From positions 62,001 to 126,000 of the forward strand of contig NZ_JAUTWS010000007.1 in the NCBI RefSeq assembly GCF_030657435.1: DNA of 64,000 bases, read 5' to 3'. Positions 25,575 through 33,139 of the stretch are shown here, piece after piece (positions within the stretch are counted from its first letter, which is position 1; each line of letters begins with the position of its first letter). Source of the stretch: Paracraurococcus lichenis. GTDB lineage: Bacteria > Pseudomonadota > Alphaproteobacteria > Acetobacterales > Acetobacteraceae. A program made the position numbers and the translations under genes. The notes below the pieces were generated by a model. That model had not been told where the DNA came from, did no database searches, and worked only from the letters and a program-made list of their open reading frames with translations.

Positions 25575-25608
25575 GCGGTGCGGCGCTCACGCGTGAGCGC
25601 CGCACCGC
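25575..25608. repeat. 34-bp perfect palindrome
   Basis: Arms of 17 bases meet with no loop around a central ACGCGT. It lies between the ABC ATPase gene and the amidohydrolase start, 47 bases before the latter. It may be an operator for a dimeric regulator or a terminator that separates the two transcription units. Confidence 0.8.
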
Positions 25609-25642
25609 TGCGGTCCATTCTCTGCAGGGCGGAGCCTCGCTT

Positions 25643-25660
25643 CGGGCCTTTCGCGGCCCG
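25643..25660 (-). terminator. Hairpin after the ABC importer operon
   Basis: Perfect 6-bp CGGGCC/GGCCCG stem with a six-base loop, 13 bases beyond the stop of the ABC ATPase gene. No T-tract, so only a candidate terminator. Confidence 0.4.
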
Positions 25661-25672
25661 CCGCGATCCACC

Positions 25673-26497
25673 CTATTCCGCCGCCAGGGCTTCCTGTTCG
25701 GCGAAGGCGCGGTCCACCTCGGACCGCAGCTCCTCGGTCAATTGCCGCCGCAGCGCCTCCGCCTCGGGCGAGAAGGGATCGCGCGGGCGCGGCAGGTCCA
25801 CCGGGACGATGCTCTTGATCCGGCCGGGGCGGGCGGTGAAGACCACCACGCGGTCAGCCAGCGCCACCGCCTCGTCGATATGGTGGGTGACGAAGAGCAC
25901 CGAGGCGCCGCTGTCCCGCCAGACATCGAGCAGGAAGTCCTGCATCTTGGCCCGCGTCTGGACGTCGAGCGCGGCGAAGGGCTCGTCCATCAGCAGCACC
26001 TTCGGCCGCATGGCGAGCGCCCGGGCCACGGCGACGCGCTGGCGCATGCCGCCGGAGAGTTCGTCCGGCCGCTTGTCCATCGCCTCGGCGAGGCCGACGC
26101 GCTGCAGCGCTTCCCTGGCGACGGCGCGGCGCTCCGCCTCCGGCGCGCCCCTGATCGAGAGGCCGAAGGAGACGTTCTGCCAGACCGTCAGCCAGGGAAA
26201 GAGCGAGGTCTCCTGGAAGATCAGGCTGCGGTCGGGGGAGGGACCCTCGACCGGGTCGCGGAAGGCCCAGATCTTTCCCTGTGTCTGCCGCTCCAGCCCG
26301 GCAATCAGGTAGAGAAGGGTCGATTTCCCGCAGCCCGAGGGGCCGAGCAGGACCACGAACTCGCCCGGGGCGATGTCGAGGTCGATGCCGCGCAGCGCCT
26401 CATGCGCCCGCGCCGTGTCCTCGGCCCAGGTCTTGCCGACGCCGCGGCAGACCACGGCGTCCTGCGACGACCAGTTGGCATAGCTGTCAGAGGCCAC
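25673..26497 (-). CDS. ABC importer ATPase (SsuB/TauB/NrtD type)
   Basis: 274-residue ATP-binding subunit. Walker A is G-P-S-G-C-G-K-S-T near residue 53, the Q-loop is Q-E, the signature is L-S-G-G-M-R-Q-R, Walker B is L-L-M-D-E-P-F and the switch His is T-H-H. It belongs to the group serving sulfonate, taurine, nitrate and thiamine-precursor importers. It overlaps the permease gene by 11 bases. Confidence 0.95.
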   Translation of the reverse strand: MASDSYANWSSQDAVVCRGVGKTWAEDTARAHEALRGIDLDIAPGEFVVLLGPSGCGKSTLLYLIAGLERQTQGKIWAFRDPVEGPSPDRSLIFQETSLFPWLTVWQNVSFGLSIRGAPEAERRAVAREALQRVGLAEAMDKRPDELSGGMRQRVAVARALAMRPKVLLMDEPFAALDVQTRAKMQDFLLDVWRDSGASVLFVTHHIDEAVALADRVVVFTARPGRIKSIVPVDLPRPRDPFSPEAEALRRQLTEELRSEVDRAFAEQEALAAE

Positions 26498-27407
26498 GGA
26501 GCACCCCCGCCGTCTCCGGCACCCAGAAGAGGACCCGCTTCTGTATCAGGCGCAGCAGCCAGTCCGAGAGGAAGCCGAGCAGCCCGATCAGCGCGATGGT
26601 GAAGAAGACCAGCGACGGGTTGAAGGTGTTGCGCGCCATCATGATGACCTGGCCGAGGCCGAACCCGACCCCGGTGCTCTCGGCGACCAGCACCACCATC
26701 CAGGCGCCAAACAGGTTGAGCCGCAGCACGATCAGCAATTGCGGCAGGATCGCCGGGATGATCACCCGTGTATAGATCTGCCGCTTGGTGGCGCCCATAG
26801 TCCGGGCGACGTTGATGAAGTTGCGGCTGACATTGTCGATCTGGCTGATGGTGGACAGCACCATGTGGAAAAAGAGCGCGACGACGACCATGAAGATCGC
26901 CGGCGCATTGCCGATGCCGAAGATGAAGATCGCCACCGGCAGCCAGGCGATGGGCGAGACCGGCGAGAGCAGCGTGATGGTGGGCAGCACGAGTTTCTCG
27001 AAGATGCCGAAATAGCGCACCAGCACGCCGATGCTGATGGACAGCACCGCGGCGATCGCCAGGCCGGCGAAGACGCGCATGGCCGTCGCGCCGATGGTGA
27101 TGAAGACCGCCTCGTAGGGGCTCGGCCCGTCCGCCGGGTTCACGCCGATCTGCCAGCGCGTCGCGGTATTGAAGAAGCGCGCCTGGTCCGGGATATTGCC
27201 GAGGAAGATGTGCGGCGGCGGCAGCAGCTTCGGGTCGGCCCAGCCGAGCAGCCAGAGCAGCTCCCAGATCGCGGTGAAGAGTCCGACCGAGACGAGGGCC
27301 CAGCCGAAGCGGGCCAGCGCCTTGCGCGCGCCGGGCGAGAGGCCGAGCGCGCCGCCGAGGCCCGCCGGGCGCGGCACTGCCGCCGCGCCCGTTGCCTGCG
27401 TTGCCAT
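26487..27407 (-). CDS. ABC importer permease (SsuC/TauC type)
   Basis: 306-residue membrane subunit with about six transmembrane helices from residue 35 onward and the E-A-A-like cytoplasmic loop (A-R-T-M-G-A-T-K-R-Q-I-Y) that contacts the ATPase. Between the first helices it has an unusually long soluble insert of about 45 residues (D-P-K-L-L-P-P-P to S-P-Y-E-A). The ATG at 27407 was taken; it lies nine bases after the binding-protein gene. Confidence 0.93.
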   Translation of the reverse strand: MATQATGAAAVPRPAGLGGALGLSPGARKALARFGWALVSVGLFTAIWELLWLLGWADPKLLPPPHIFLGNIPDQARFFNTATRWQIGVNPADGPSPYEAVFITIGATAMRVFAGLAIAAVLSISIGVLVRYFGIFEKLVLPTITLLSPVSPIAWLPVAIFIFGIGNAPAIFMVVVALFFHMVLSTISQIDNVSRNFINVARTMGATKRQIYTRVIIPAILPQLLIVLRLNLFGAWMVVLVAESTGVGFGLGQVIMMARNTFNPSLVFFTIALIGLLGFLSDWLLRLIQKRVLFWVPETAGVLRGL

Positions 27408-27415
27408 GGCCGGCC

Positions 27416-28486
27416 TCAGGCCGACTTGTGCTTGAGCTGGCCGTAGAGCGCGGCGTTCTCCGCGATCACCTGCTCCAGCAGGGTCCAGTCGATCGCGTCG
27501 CGGCCCGGCTTGTTCTTGATGTAGCCCATCTCCACCAGGCTGTCGGTGCGGCCGAGGATGAAGTCGGTCTGGCTGCGGGCATCGACCACCGCCGGCTGCT
27601 TCGACATGGCGATCGTCGCATTCGCCATGCTGGTCTTGTAGTAGGTGCCGACCAGCTTCTGCAGGGTCTCCTCCTGCTTCGTCTCGGCCATGAGCTGGGC
27701 CTTCATCATGCCCTTGATCACCGCCTTCAGCGCCGCGGGGTTTTCCTTGATCAGGCTGGCGCGGCAGGCGAGGACGCAATCGGTGTAGCCGGGACCGTAG
27801 AGGTCGCGGCCATCGGTCAGCATGGTCGCGCCCGGCACGTCGTTCACCAACGCGGTCGCATAGGGCTCGATGGTGCAGATCCAGTCGATGGCGCCGGCCT
27901 TGAAGGCTTCCACCGCCTCGGGCGTCGTGCCCATGTAGCGCACCTTGACGTCCTTGAAGCTGACGCCGTTCTTCTTCAGGTAGTCGTAGGGCATCACCTC
28001 GAGCGTATCGAGCTGGAAGGTGCCGAGCGTCTTGCCCTTCAGGCTCGCCGGCGTGGTCAGGCCGGGGCGGGCGACGATGGCGCAGCCCTCGACGCCGCCG
28101 CCGGCGATGATCTTCACCGGCGCGCCGGCATTGAACAGCGCGATGAACGACGTGTAGGGCATCAGGCCGAGATCGACCTGCCCCATGCCGAGGAAGGTCA
28201 CCTGCTCGGCGAAGGTCGGCGTGTTGACGAACTGGATCTCGAGCCCGTCCTCCTTCGCCATCTGCAGCGCATGCGCGAGGAAGAGGTTGAGGTTGCAGAA
28301 GCCGGTGCCATGCGTCGACTTCAGGCTGCCCTTCGCCTGGGCGAAGGCCTCGTGGCCGAAGCCGGCGGCGAAGGTCAGCACGCTGGCGGCGGTCGCCTTC
28401 AGTACGCCGCGGCGGCCCGCCTTCGCGGCGCGGCCGATGGCGGCGTAGTCCTCGGGCAGGATCGTGGTTCCGTCGCGGTCACACAT
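27416..28486 (-). CDS. ABC importer substrate-binding protein (NMT1/SsuA type)
   Basis: 356 residues with a Tat-like leader (G-R-R-G-V-L-K-A-T-A) and the NMT1/THI5-like core: N-L-F-L-A-H-A-L-Q-M-A-K-E-D-G-L, G-Q-V-D-L-G-L-M-P-Y and A-G-A-I-D-W. The pattern F-L-A-H..K-E-D-G-L-E-I is typical for binding proteins of sulfonates, pyrimidine precursors and other heterocycles. A strong GGAGGGG site precedes the ATG. It leads the minus-strand block running through permease, ATPase, amidohydrolase and monooxygenase. Confidence 0.93.
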   Translation of the reverse strand: MCDRDGTTILPEDYAAIGRAAKAGRRGVLKATAASVLTFAAGFGHEAFAQAKGSLKSTHGTGFCNLNLFLAHALQMAKEDGLEIQFVNTPTFAEQVTFLGMGQVDLGLMPYTSFIALFNAGAPVKIIAGGGVEGCAIVARPGLTTPASLKGKTLGTFQLDTLEVMPYDYLKKNGVSFKDVKVRYMGTTPEAVEAFKAGAIDWICTIEPYATALVNDVPGATMLTDGRDLYGPGYTDCVLACRASLIKENPAALKAVIKGMMKAQLMAETKQEETLQKLVGTYYKTSMANATIAMSKQPAVVDARSQTDFILGRTDSLVEMGYIKNKPGRDAIDWTLLEQVIAENAALYGQLKHKSA

Positions 28487-29188
28487 CGCTGGTCCCCTCC
28501 GCGGACGGGCGATGGTGATCGGCCCGCCGCTCCTCGCTGGATGACGTTGGCACGCCCACCGTAGCTGCCGCGGCCGCGGCGCTGCGCTGCGCCGGTTTCT
28601 GCAACCCGCGTGCCACGTTCCGGGATGGCCGCGGGGCGGGACCGGCATGATGCGGGCGCCCCATCCCAACAGCCGGCGATGCGCCGCGCCCGGCCTGCGG
28701 ATTGCCCGATCGTCATGCGGCTTTCGCGCAACCCAGGCGCAGACTGCCATTGCTTTCAGCAGCGAAGCGAGCAAAGCTTCCCTTCGAAGTCCCCGCGGGA
28801 TGCGGGGCAGGGAGGGAATGCACCGCGCCGACGACCTGGTCTGCCGAAGGCTGCCCCGCATGCGGCGCGCGGCGGCCCGGACCGGGCGGAAGGCCCAGGA
28901 CGCAGCGGGACCAGGACGCGCCGGGATCAGGCGTCGCTGACCGGCACGGTGACGTACTCCCTGAAGAACTGCGCCCGCCGGGAGAGGCGGCTGGCGCAGC
29001 CATGGAGGGGATGATGGGCCACGGTATTCGCCTGACGGCCAGCGACCCCTGCCCGATGCAGTGGCATCGGACCGAGGCCGATGAGGCTGCCCTGACGCCG
29101 CGACGGATGCGGCCATGCGCCTGCCAGCGGCGGCGACCCCGGGGCATGCCCCCGGCGATCCCGACCTGATGCGGAAGGGGGGCGCATC
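28487..29188. other. Intergenic region, about 700 bp, no confident gene
   Basis: This lies between the divergent binding-protein and AerR/SCHIC-like genes. Several open frames exist on both strands but have no start sites with ribosome signals and unnatural composition. A slightly AT-richer patch at about 28735-28790 with small inverted repeats could hold promoters. I see no RNA gene. Confidence 0.6.
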
Positions 29189-30028
29189 ATGTCGAGCGAT
29201 ATCGGGGTCGCGCCGCCGGTCCGCAGCCGGCGGCTGACGCGCGCGCAGGAGACCCGCAGCCGCGGCCTGCAGGGGCATCCCGCGCTGGAAAGCCTGGCGC
29301 GGCAGGTGGTCGTGCCCAGGCTCGCGCATCTGCACCGCCCGCCGGGGCCGGCGATCGATGCCGGCTCGGTCGCGCGCGCCTGGCAGCAATCCGCGCTGTC
29401 GCTGGCCTGCAGCCTGCCGGCGCTGGACCTCGCCGAGGGCGCCCGGGCACTGCGTGCCCTCAACCCCTCCGGTTCGCGCTTCGAGGCGATCTGCCACGAC
29501 GTGCTGCTGCCCGCCGCGGCCGAGTTGCGCCGGCGGCGGGACGGAGAGGGCGCCGACCTCTCCGGCTATCTCACGGGGGTCTGGCGGCTGCGCATGCTGC
29601 TGAAGGGGCTGGAGGATGACGGGCGGACCACGGCGCGGAAGCCGCATCGCGGTGCCACCGCGCTGATCGTCTCCGGCGCTTCCGTCGCGCCGACGCTGGA
29701 ACACTCGATGGTGCAGCGCCTGTTCCAGCGCGCCGGCTGGACGGTGCAGTGCTGCGGCCGGCAGGCGGAAGAGGATCCCTCTGCCGCCGCGGGCAGCCGG
29801 CGCTTCGACCTCGCCTGGTTCAGCGTGGACGATGCCACGGATCTGCCGCGCCTCCGCGCGACGGTGAACTCGGTGCGGCATGCATCCCGCAACCGCGGCC
29901 TCCGCGTGCTCTCCGGTTGGCAGGTGGCGGCGCCGCCGCCGCCGGCCGAGGCGCTGGGGGCGGATGCGCTGACGCAGGATGCGGCGGCCGCGGCGATTCT
30001 GGCGCAGCGGGTGCTGGCACTGCATTGA
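29189..30028 (+). CDS. AerR/PpaA-like protein with SCHIC/B12-binding-type domain
   Basis: 279 residues. Residues 1-140 are helical and Arg-rich; residues about 150-255 form a Rossmann-type domain opening G-A-T-A-L-I-V-S-G-A and continuing T-L-E-H-S-M-V-Q-R-L-F-Q-R-A-G-W-T-V, which resembles the cobalamin- or haem-binding domain of AerR/PpaA and AppA, regulators of photopigment and redox genes. It has no classic D-x-H-x-x-G motif; the His in L-E-H-S is the candidate ligand. The chain ends right after the domain. No photosynthesis genes are in view. Assignment is by resemblance and remains tentative. Confidence 0.55.
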   Translation: MSSDIGVAPPVRSRRLTRAQETRSRGLQGHPALESLARQVVVPRLAHLHRPPGPAIDAGSVARAWQQSALSLACSLPALDLAEGARALRALNPSGSRFEAICHDVLLPAAAELRRRRDGEGADLSGYLTGVWRLRMLLKGLEDDGRTTARKPHRGATALIVSGASVAPTLEHSMVQRLFQRAGWTVQCCGRQAEEDPSAAAGSRRFDLAWFSVDDATDLPRLRATVNSVRHASRNRGLRVLSGWQVAAPPPPAEALGADALTQDAAAAAILAQRVLALH

Positions 30029-30174
30029 GCATGGCGCCGCGGGGCGGATGCGCCATGGCTGGCGCCGAGGCGCGGTCCCCGAACGCGCCGCGGACGGGGA
30101 TCGGCTCGGGCGCGACCTTCCCTGCAGGCGCCGGGACGTCCGGGCGAGGGGCCCCGGGCCGGCAGGCTTTCGAC

Positions 30175-30216
30175 GATCTGGCCCTCGACGATCTGGCCCT
30201 CAATGATCTGGCCTGG
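30175..30216. repeat. Three tandem copies of a 15-bp unit
   Basis: Unit GATCTGGCCCTCGAC at 30175-30189, a copy with two changes at 30190-30204 and a partial third at 30205-30216. The period is a multiple of three, but neither strand gives a credible protein. Confidence 0.75.
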
Positions 30217-30533
30217 CATCGCCGCCGCTGCCGGGCGGTGCCGGCCATCCGTCCTGGCTCCTTGCCGTCGGACAATCGCCTTTGACGGACATCGGATGTG
30301 CTTGTATCGCGTCTTGCTTGTGGGGCTGCCCGTTCCTGGCGGTGCGCCGGACCCTTCGGCGCCGCCCGCCTGGCCGCCGCCACCCGGCCTCGGCTCCGTG
30401 AGGTGGAGGGCCGATCGAGGCTTGAGGCCCGGACGCGCCCACGGCAAAAACTGCCGGTCATGGCCAGCGCGTCACGGCTGGTATTTTGGCACGGATGCGA
30501 TACCGTTCACTCAACAAACGCATTCGTGATAGA

Positions 30534-30557
30534 GTATTGTACACAACAATGCGATAA
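30534..30557 (+). promoter_or_regulatory. AT-rich promoter element before the kinase, with inverted repeat
   Basis: GTATTGTA at 30534-30541 lies within ATTGT-N5-ACAAT (30536-30540 and 30546-30550), followed by GATAAT at 30553-30558, a good -10 box. The start codon is about 80 bases on. The same GTATTGTA octamer occurs upstream of rpfF (37060-37067, minus strand). Confidence 0.45.
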
Positions 30558-30635
30558 TTTGCGCTACCTTCTCCGCATGGCCGTGGCGGGTCGCATTGGC
30601 TCCGGTCCCGGCTCCTCAGTTCGTCCGGAGGCTCG

Positions 30636-32327
30636 ATGTCCAGCCCGTGGCGTGCAACCGGACGCCTTGGCGTCCCCAGTTCCGGCCTGGCCTTCGGCCC
30701 TGCCGAAGCGGTCGGAGGTCCGTCGCGTGGTGCCGTCCTGATCCTGGTCCTGCTCGCCCTGTCCCCCTTCGCCGTCGCCTTGCTGTTCGGCGCGATGCCC
30801 GTCGCCGACCTGCCGGAGGCCGTCTCGGCCCCGCACCCGGCCCTGCCCTGGATCGGGGTCGGCATCCTCGCCCTGGTCGGGGCCGGGCTGCTGCGGCGCG
30901 TCCGGGTGCGGGAGAAGGCACTGCGGCAGGAGAAGACCGCGCTCGAGGAGAGGCTGCGCACCGTCGCCGACCTGTCGCATGCCTTCGAGGTCAGCGCCGT
31001 CATCCTGCGCGACCTGGACGGCACGATCCGGCGCTGGTCGGCCGGCTGCGAGCGGCTCTTCGGCTTCACCGCGGCCGAGGCGCTCGGCCAGCGGGCGCAT
31101 GAGCTGCTGGGCACCCGCTTCCCCGATGGCGGCCGCCGCGGCGTCCAGGACGCGCTGCTGGCGCATGGCGAGTGGCAGGGCGAGTTGCGCCACCGGCGCC
31201 GGGGCGGGGAGGCGGTGATCGTCGCGTCGCACTGGACCCTGCGGCAGGAGGCCGGCGTGGCCGGCACGGTGGTCGAGGTCCATGCCGATGCGACCGCGCT
31301 GAAGGCCGCCGAGGCGGCGCTGCGGGCCGGCGAGGCGCGGCTCCGCCTCGCCCAGGAAGTGGCGGGCATCGGCACCTGGGAATGGGACCCGGAGGCCGAC
31401 AGCTTCGTCTGGTCGCCGGAGCATTCCGCGCTCTTCGGCACCCCGGGCGGCACCCCGCCGGCGACGCTGGAGGGCTTCCTGGCCCTGGTGCATCCGGACG
31501 ACCGGGCCGGGGTCCGCGCCGGCGCCTGGCGCGCCCTCGAGAGCGGGGAATACGAGGCCGAGTTCCGCATCCTCCGCCCCGGCCGCGACGGCAGCGAGGA
31601 TACGCGCTGGCTGCTCGGCCGCGGCCGCCGCATGCCGGGGCCGGCCGGCCGGCTCGGCCCCATCCTCGGCGTCCATATGGACTTCACCGCCCGCAAGGAG
31701 GCCGAGGAGCGCCAGGCGCTGCTGATGCGCGAGGTCGACCACCGCGCGAAGAATGCCCTCGCCGTGGTGCAGGCCGTGCTGCGCCTGACCAAGGCGGACA
31801 GCCCGCAGGCCTTCGGCCGCGCCATCGAGGGACGGGTCGCGGCGCTGGCCCGCGCCCAGACGTTGCTGACCGAGAGCCGCTGGATGGGCGCCGACCTGAT
31901 GGCCATGCTGCGCGGCGAACTCGACCCCTTCCTCGGCAATGCCGGCAGCACGCGGGTCACGCTGGACGGACCGCCGCTGACCGTGGCGCCGATGGCGGCG
32001 CAGCCGCTCTCGATGACCCTGCACGAGCTTGCCACCAACTCGGCGAAATACGGCAGCCTGTCGCTCCCGGGCGGGGCGCTGGACCTGTCCTGGAGCGTAG
32101 ATCCGGTGGCCGACCGGCTGCGCCTGCGCTGGGCCGAATCCGGCGGCCCCTCGGTCGCGGGGCCGCCGGCCGGGCGCGGCTTCGGCTCGCGGGTGATCCG
32201 GACGACGATCCATGACCAGCTTGGCGGCGAGGTCACGCTCGACTGGCAACCCTCGGGCCTTGTATGCCTTATCGAATTGCCGCTCGGGCGCGTGGTTGCC
32301 CGTGCGGATGGCGGCCGCCGCGGCTGA
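30636..32327 (+). CDS. PAS-domain HWE-family sensor histidine kinase
   Basis: 563 residues. A transmembrane hairpin lies at about residues 32-88, two PAS domains at about 110-220 and 235-350, then the HWE phosphotransfer region: the His box R-E-V-D-H-R-A-K-N-A-L-A-V-V-Q, the N-box H-E-L-A-T-N-S-A-K-Y-G with the extra His of the family, and the W-x-E motif L-R-W-A-E-S. The ATPase ends F-G-S-R-V-I. A GGAGG site precedes the ATG. It is followed after 11 bases by a REC-PAS gene, its probable phosphorylation partner, in the DSF-type signalling block. Confidence 0.92.
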   Translation: MSSPWRATGRLGVPSSGLAFGPAEAVGGPSRGAVLILVLLALSPFAVALLFGAMPVADLPEAVSAPHPALPWIGVGILALVGAGLLRRVRVREKALRQEKTALEERLRTVADLSHAFEVSAVILRDLDGTIRRWSAGCERLFGFTAAEALGQRAHELLGTRFPDGGRRGVQDALLAHGEWQGELRHRRRGGEAVIVASHWTLRQEAGVAGTVVEVHADATALKAAEAALRAGEARLRLAQEVAGIGTWEWDPEADSFVWSPEHSALFGTPGGTPPATLEGFLALVHPDDRAGVRAGAWRALESGEYEAEFRILRPGRDGSEDTRWLLGRGRRMPGPAGRLGPILGVHMDFTARKEAEERQALLMREVDHRAKNALAVVQAVLRLTKADSPQAFGRAIEGRVAALARAQTLLTESRWMGADLMAMLRGELDPFLGNAGSTRVTLDGPPLTVAPMAAQPLSMTLHELATNSAKYGSLSLPGGALDLSWSVDPVADRLRLRWAESGGPSVAGPPAGRGFGSRVIRTTIHDQLGGEVTLDWQPSGLVCLIELPLGRVVARADGGRRG

Positions 32328-32338
32328 GGGCCCACTGG

Positions 32339-33139
32339 ATGGCGATGATCCTGATCCTGGACGATCGCGCGACCAACCGCAGCATCTATGCAAGGCTGGC
32401 CTCGGTCATCGAGGACAATGTCAGCGTCGAGGTGTTCGGGAACCCGGTCGATGCCCTGGAATGGCTGGAGGGCAACCGCGTCGACCTAGTCATCACCGAC
32501 TTCAAGATGCCGGAGATGGACGGTGCCGAGTTCACCCGGCACTTCCGGGCCTTGCCGGGCGGCGCCGGGGTGCCGGTGCTGGTGGTGACGGCGCATGACG
32601 ACCGCAGCTTCCGCGTGCGCGCGCTCGATGCCGGCGCCACCGACTTCCTGCAGAGCCCGATCGACCATTTCGAGCTGGTGACGCGCGCCCGCAACCTGCT
32701 CGCCCTCGGGCGCCGGGTGCAGGGCGAGCCGGTGGCAGCCGCCGAGCCGCCGGCCCGGCCCGCCGCGCTCGATCCGTTGCAGGTGCATGGGGCGGAGGGC
32801 CTCGCCCGCATCCTCGACAGCCTGCCCGCCCAGGTCAGCGCCGCCGACCGCGACGGGCGCTGCATCTACGCCAATGCCGCCTTCGCCGCGGCGGTCGGCG
32901 CGCGGCCTTCCGAACTGCTCGGCGCCGGCCCGACGCTGCTCTTCGGCCCCGACCGCGGGGAGCGCAGCCGCCGCGCCGATCTCGAGGTCCTCGCCCGCGG
33001 CGCCCCGCTGCCGCCCTACCGGGAGGAAGGCGCGGGCGGCCATCTGCTGACCAGCAAGGCACCGCTGCGCGACGCGCGGGGTACGGTCACGGCCGTCATC
33101 ACCACCTCCATCCCGCTCGGGCCGGAGCCGGAGCGGTGA
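32339..33139 (+). CDS. Response regulator with REC and PAS domains
   Basis: 266 residues. The receiver domain (residues 1-125) has the acidic pair L-D-D near residue 7, phosphoacceptor Asp in V-I-T-D-F-K-M-P-E-M-D-G and Thr in V-T-A-H. A linker and one PAS domain (about 150-255, L-P-A-Q-V-S-A-A-D-R-D-G-R-C-I-Y-A-N-A-A-F) follow. There is no DNA-binding, GGDEF, EAL or HD-GYP output. In Xanthomonas-type DSF loci this slot holds RpfG (REC plus HD-GYP), so signal output must differ here. Its stop overlaps the GTG start of the hybrid kinase. Confidence 0.9.
   Translation: MAMILILDDRATNRSIYARLASVIEDNVSVEVFGNPVDALEWLEGNRVDLVITDFKMPEMDGAEFTRHFRALPGGAGVPVLVVTAHDDRSFRVRALDAGATDFLQSPIDHFELVTRARNLLALGRRVQGEPVAAAEPPARPAALDPLQVHGAEGLARILDSLPAQVSAADRDGRCIYANAAFAAAVGARPSELLGAGPTLLFGPDRGERSRRADLEVLARGAPLPPYREEGAGGHLLTSKAPLRDARGTVTAVITTSIPLGPEPER

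Larger units (their letters stand above)
30029..30635. other. Intergenic region ahead of the DSF-locus kinase
   Basis: About 600 bp without a convincing gene. It contains a triple 15-bp repeat (30175-30216) and, at 30480-30575, a distinctly AT-rich stretch that is the best promoter candidate for the histidine kinase. Confidence 0.6.

Noticed and set aside
28927..29463. Minus-strand frame ending F-F-R-E-Y-V-T-V-P-V-S-D-A
   Set aside because: The end looks protein-like and could be a gene remnant, but upstream it is antisense to the AerR-like gene and no start or family is visible.
29566..30447. Minus-strand frame with a G-Q-I-V-E repeat
   Set aside because: The repeat merely reflects the 15-bp DNA repeat; the rest is Arg/Pro shadow sequence.
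30564..32393. 609- and 625-codon minus-strand frames
   Set aside because: Both are antisense to the HWE kinase, which has a ribosome site and every catalytic box.
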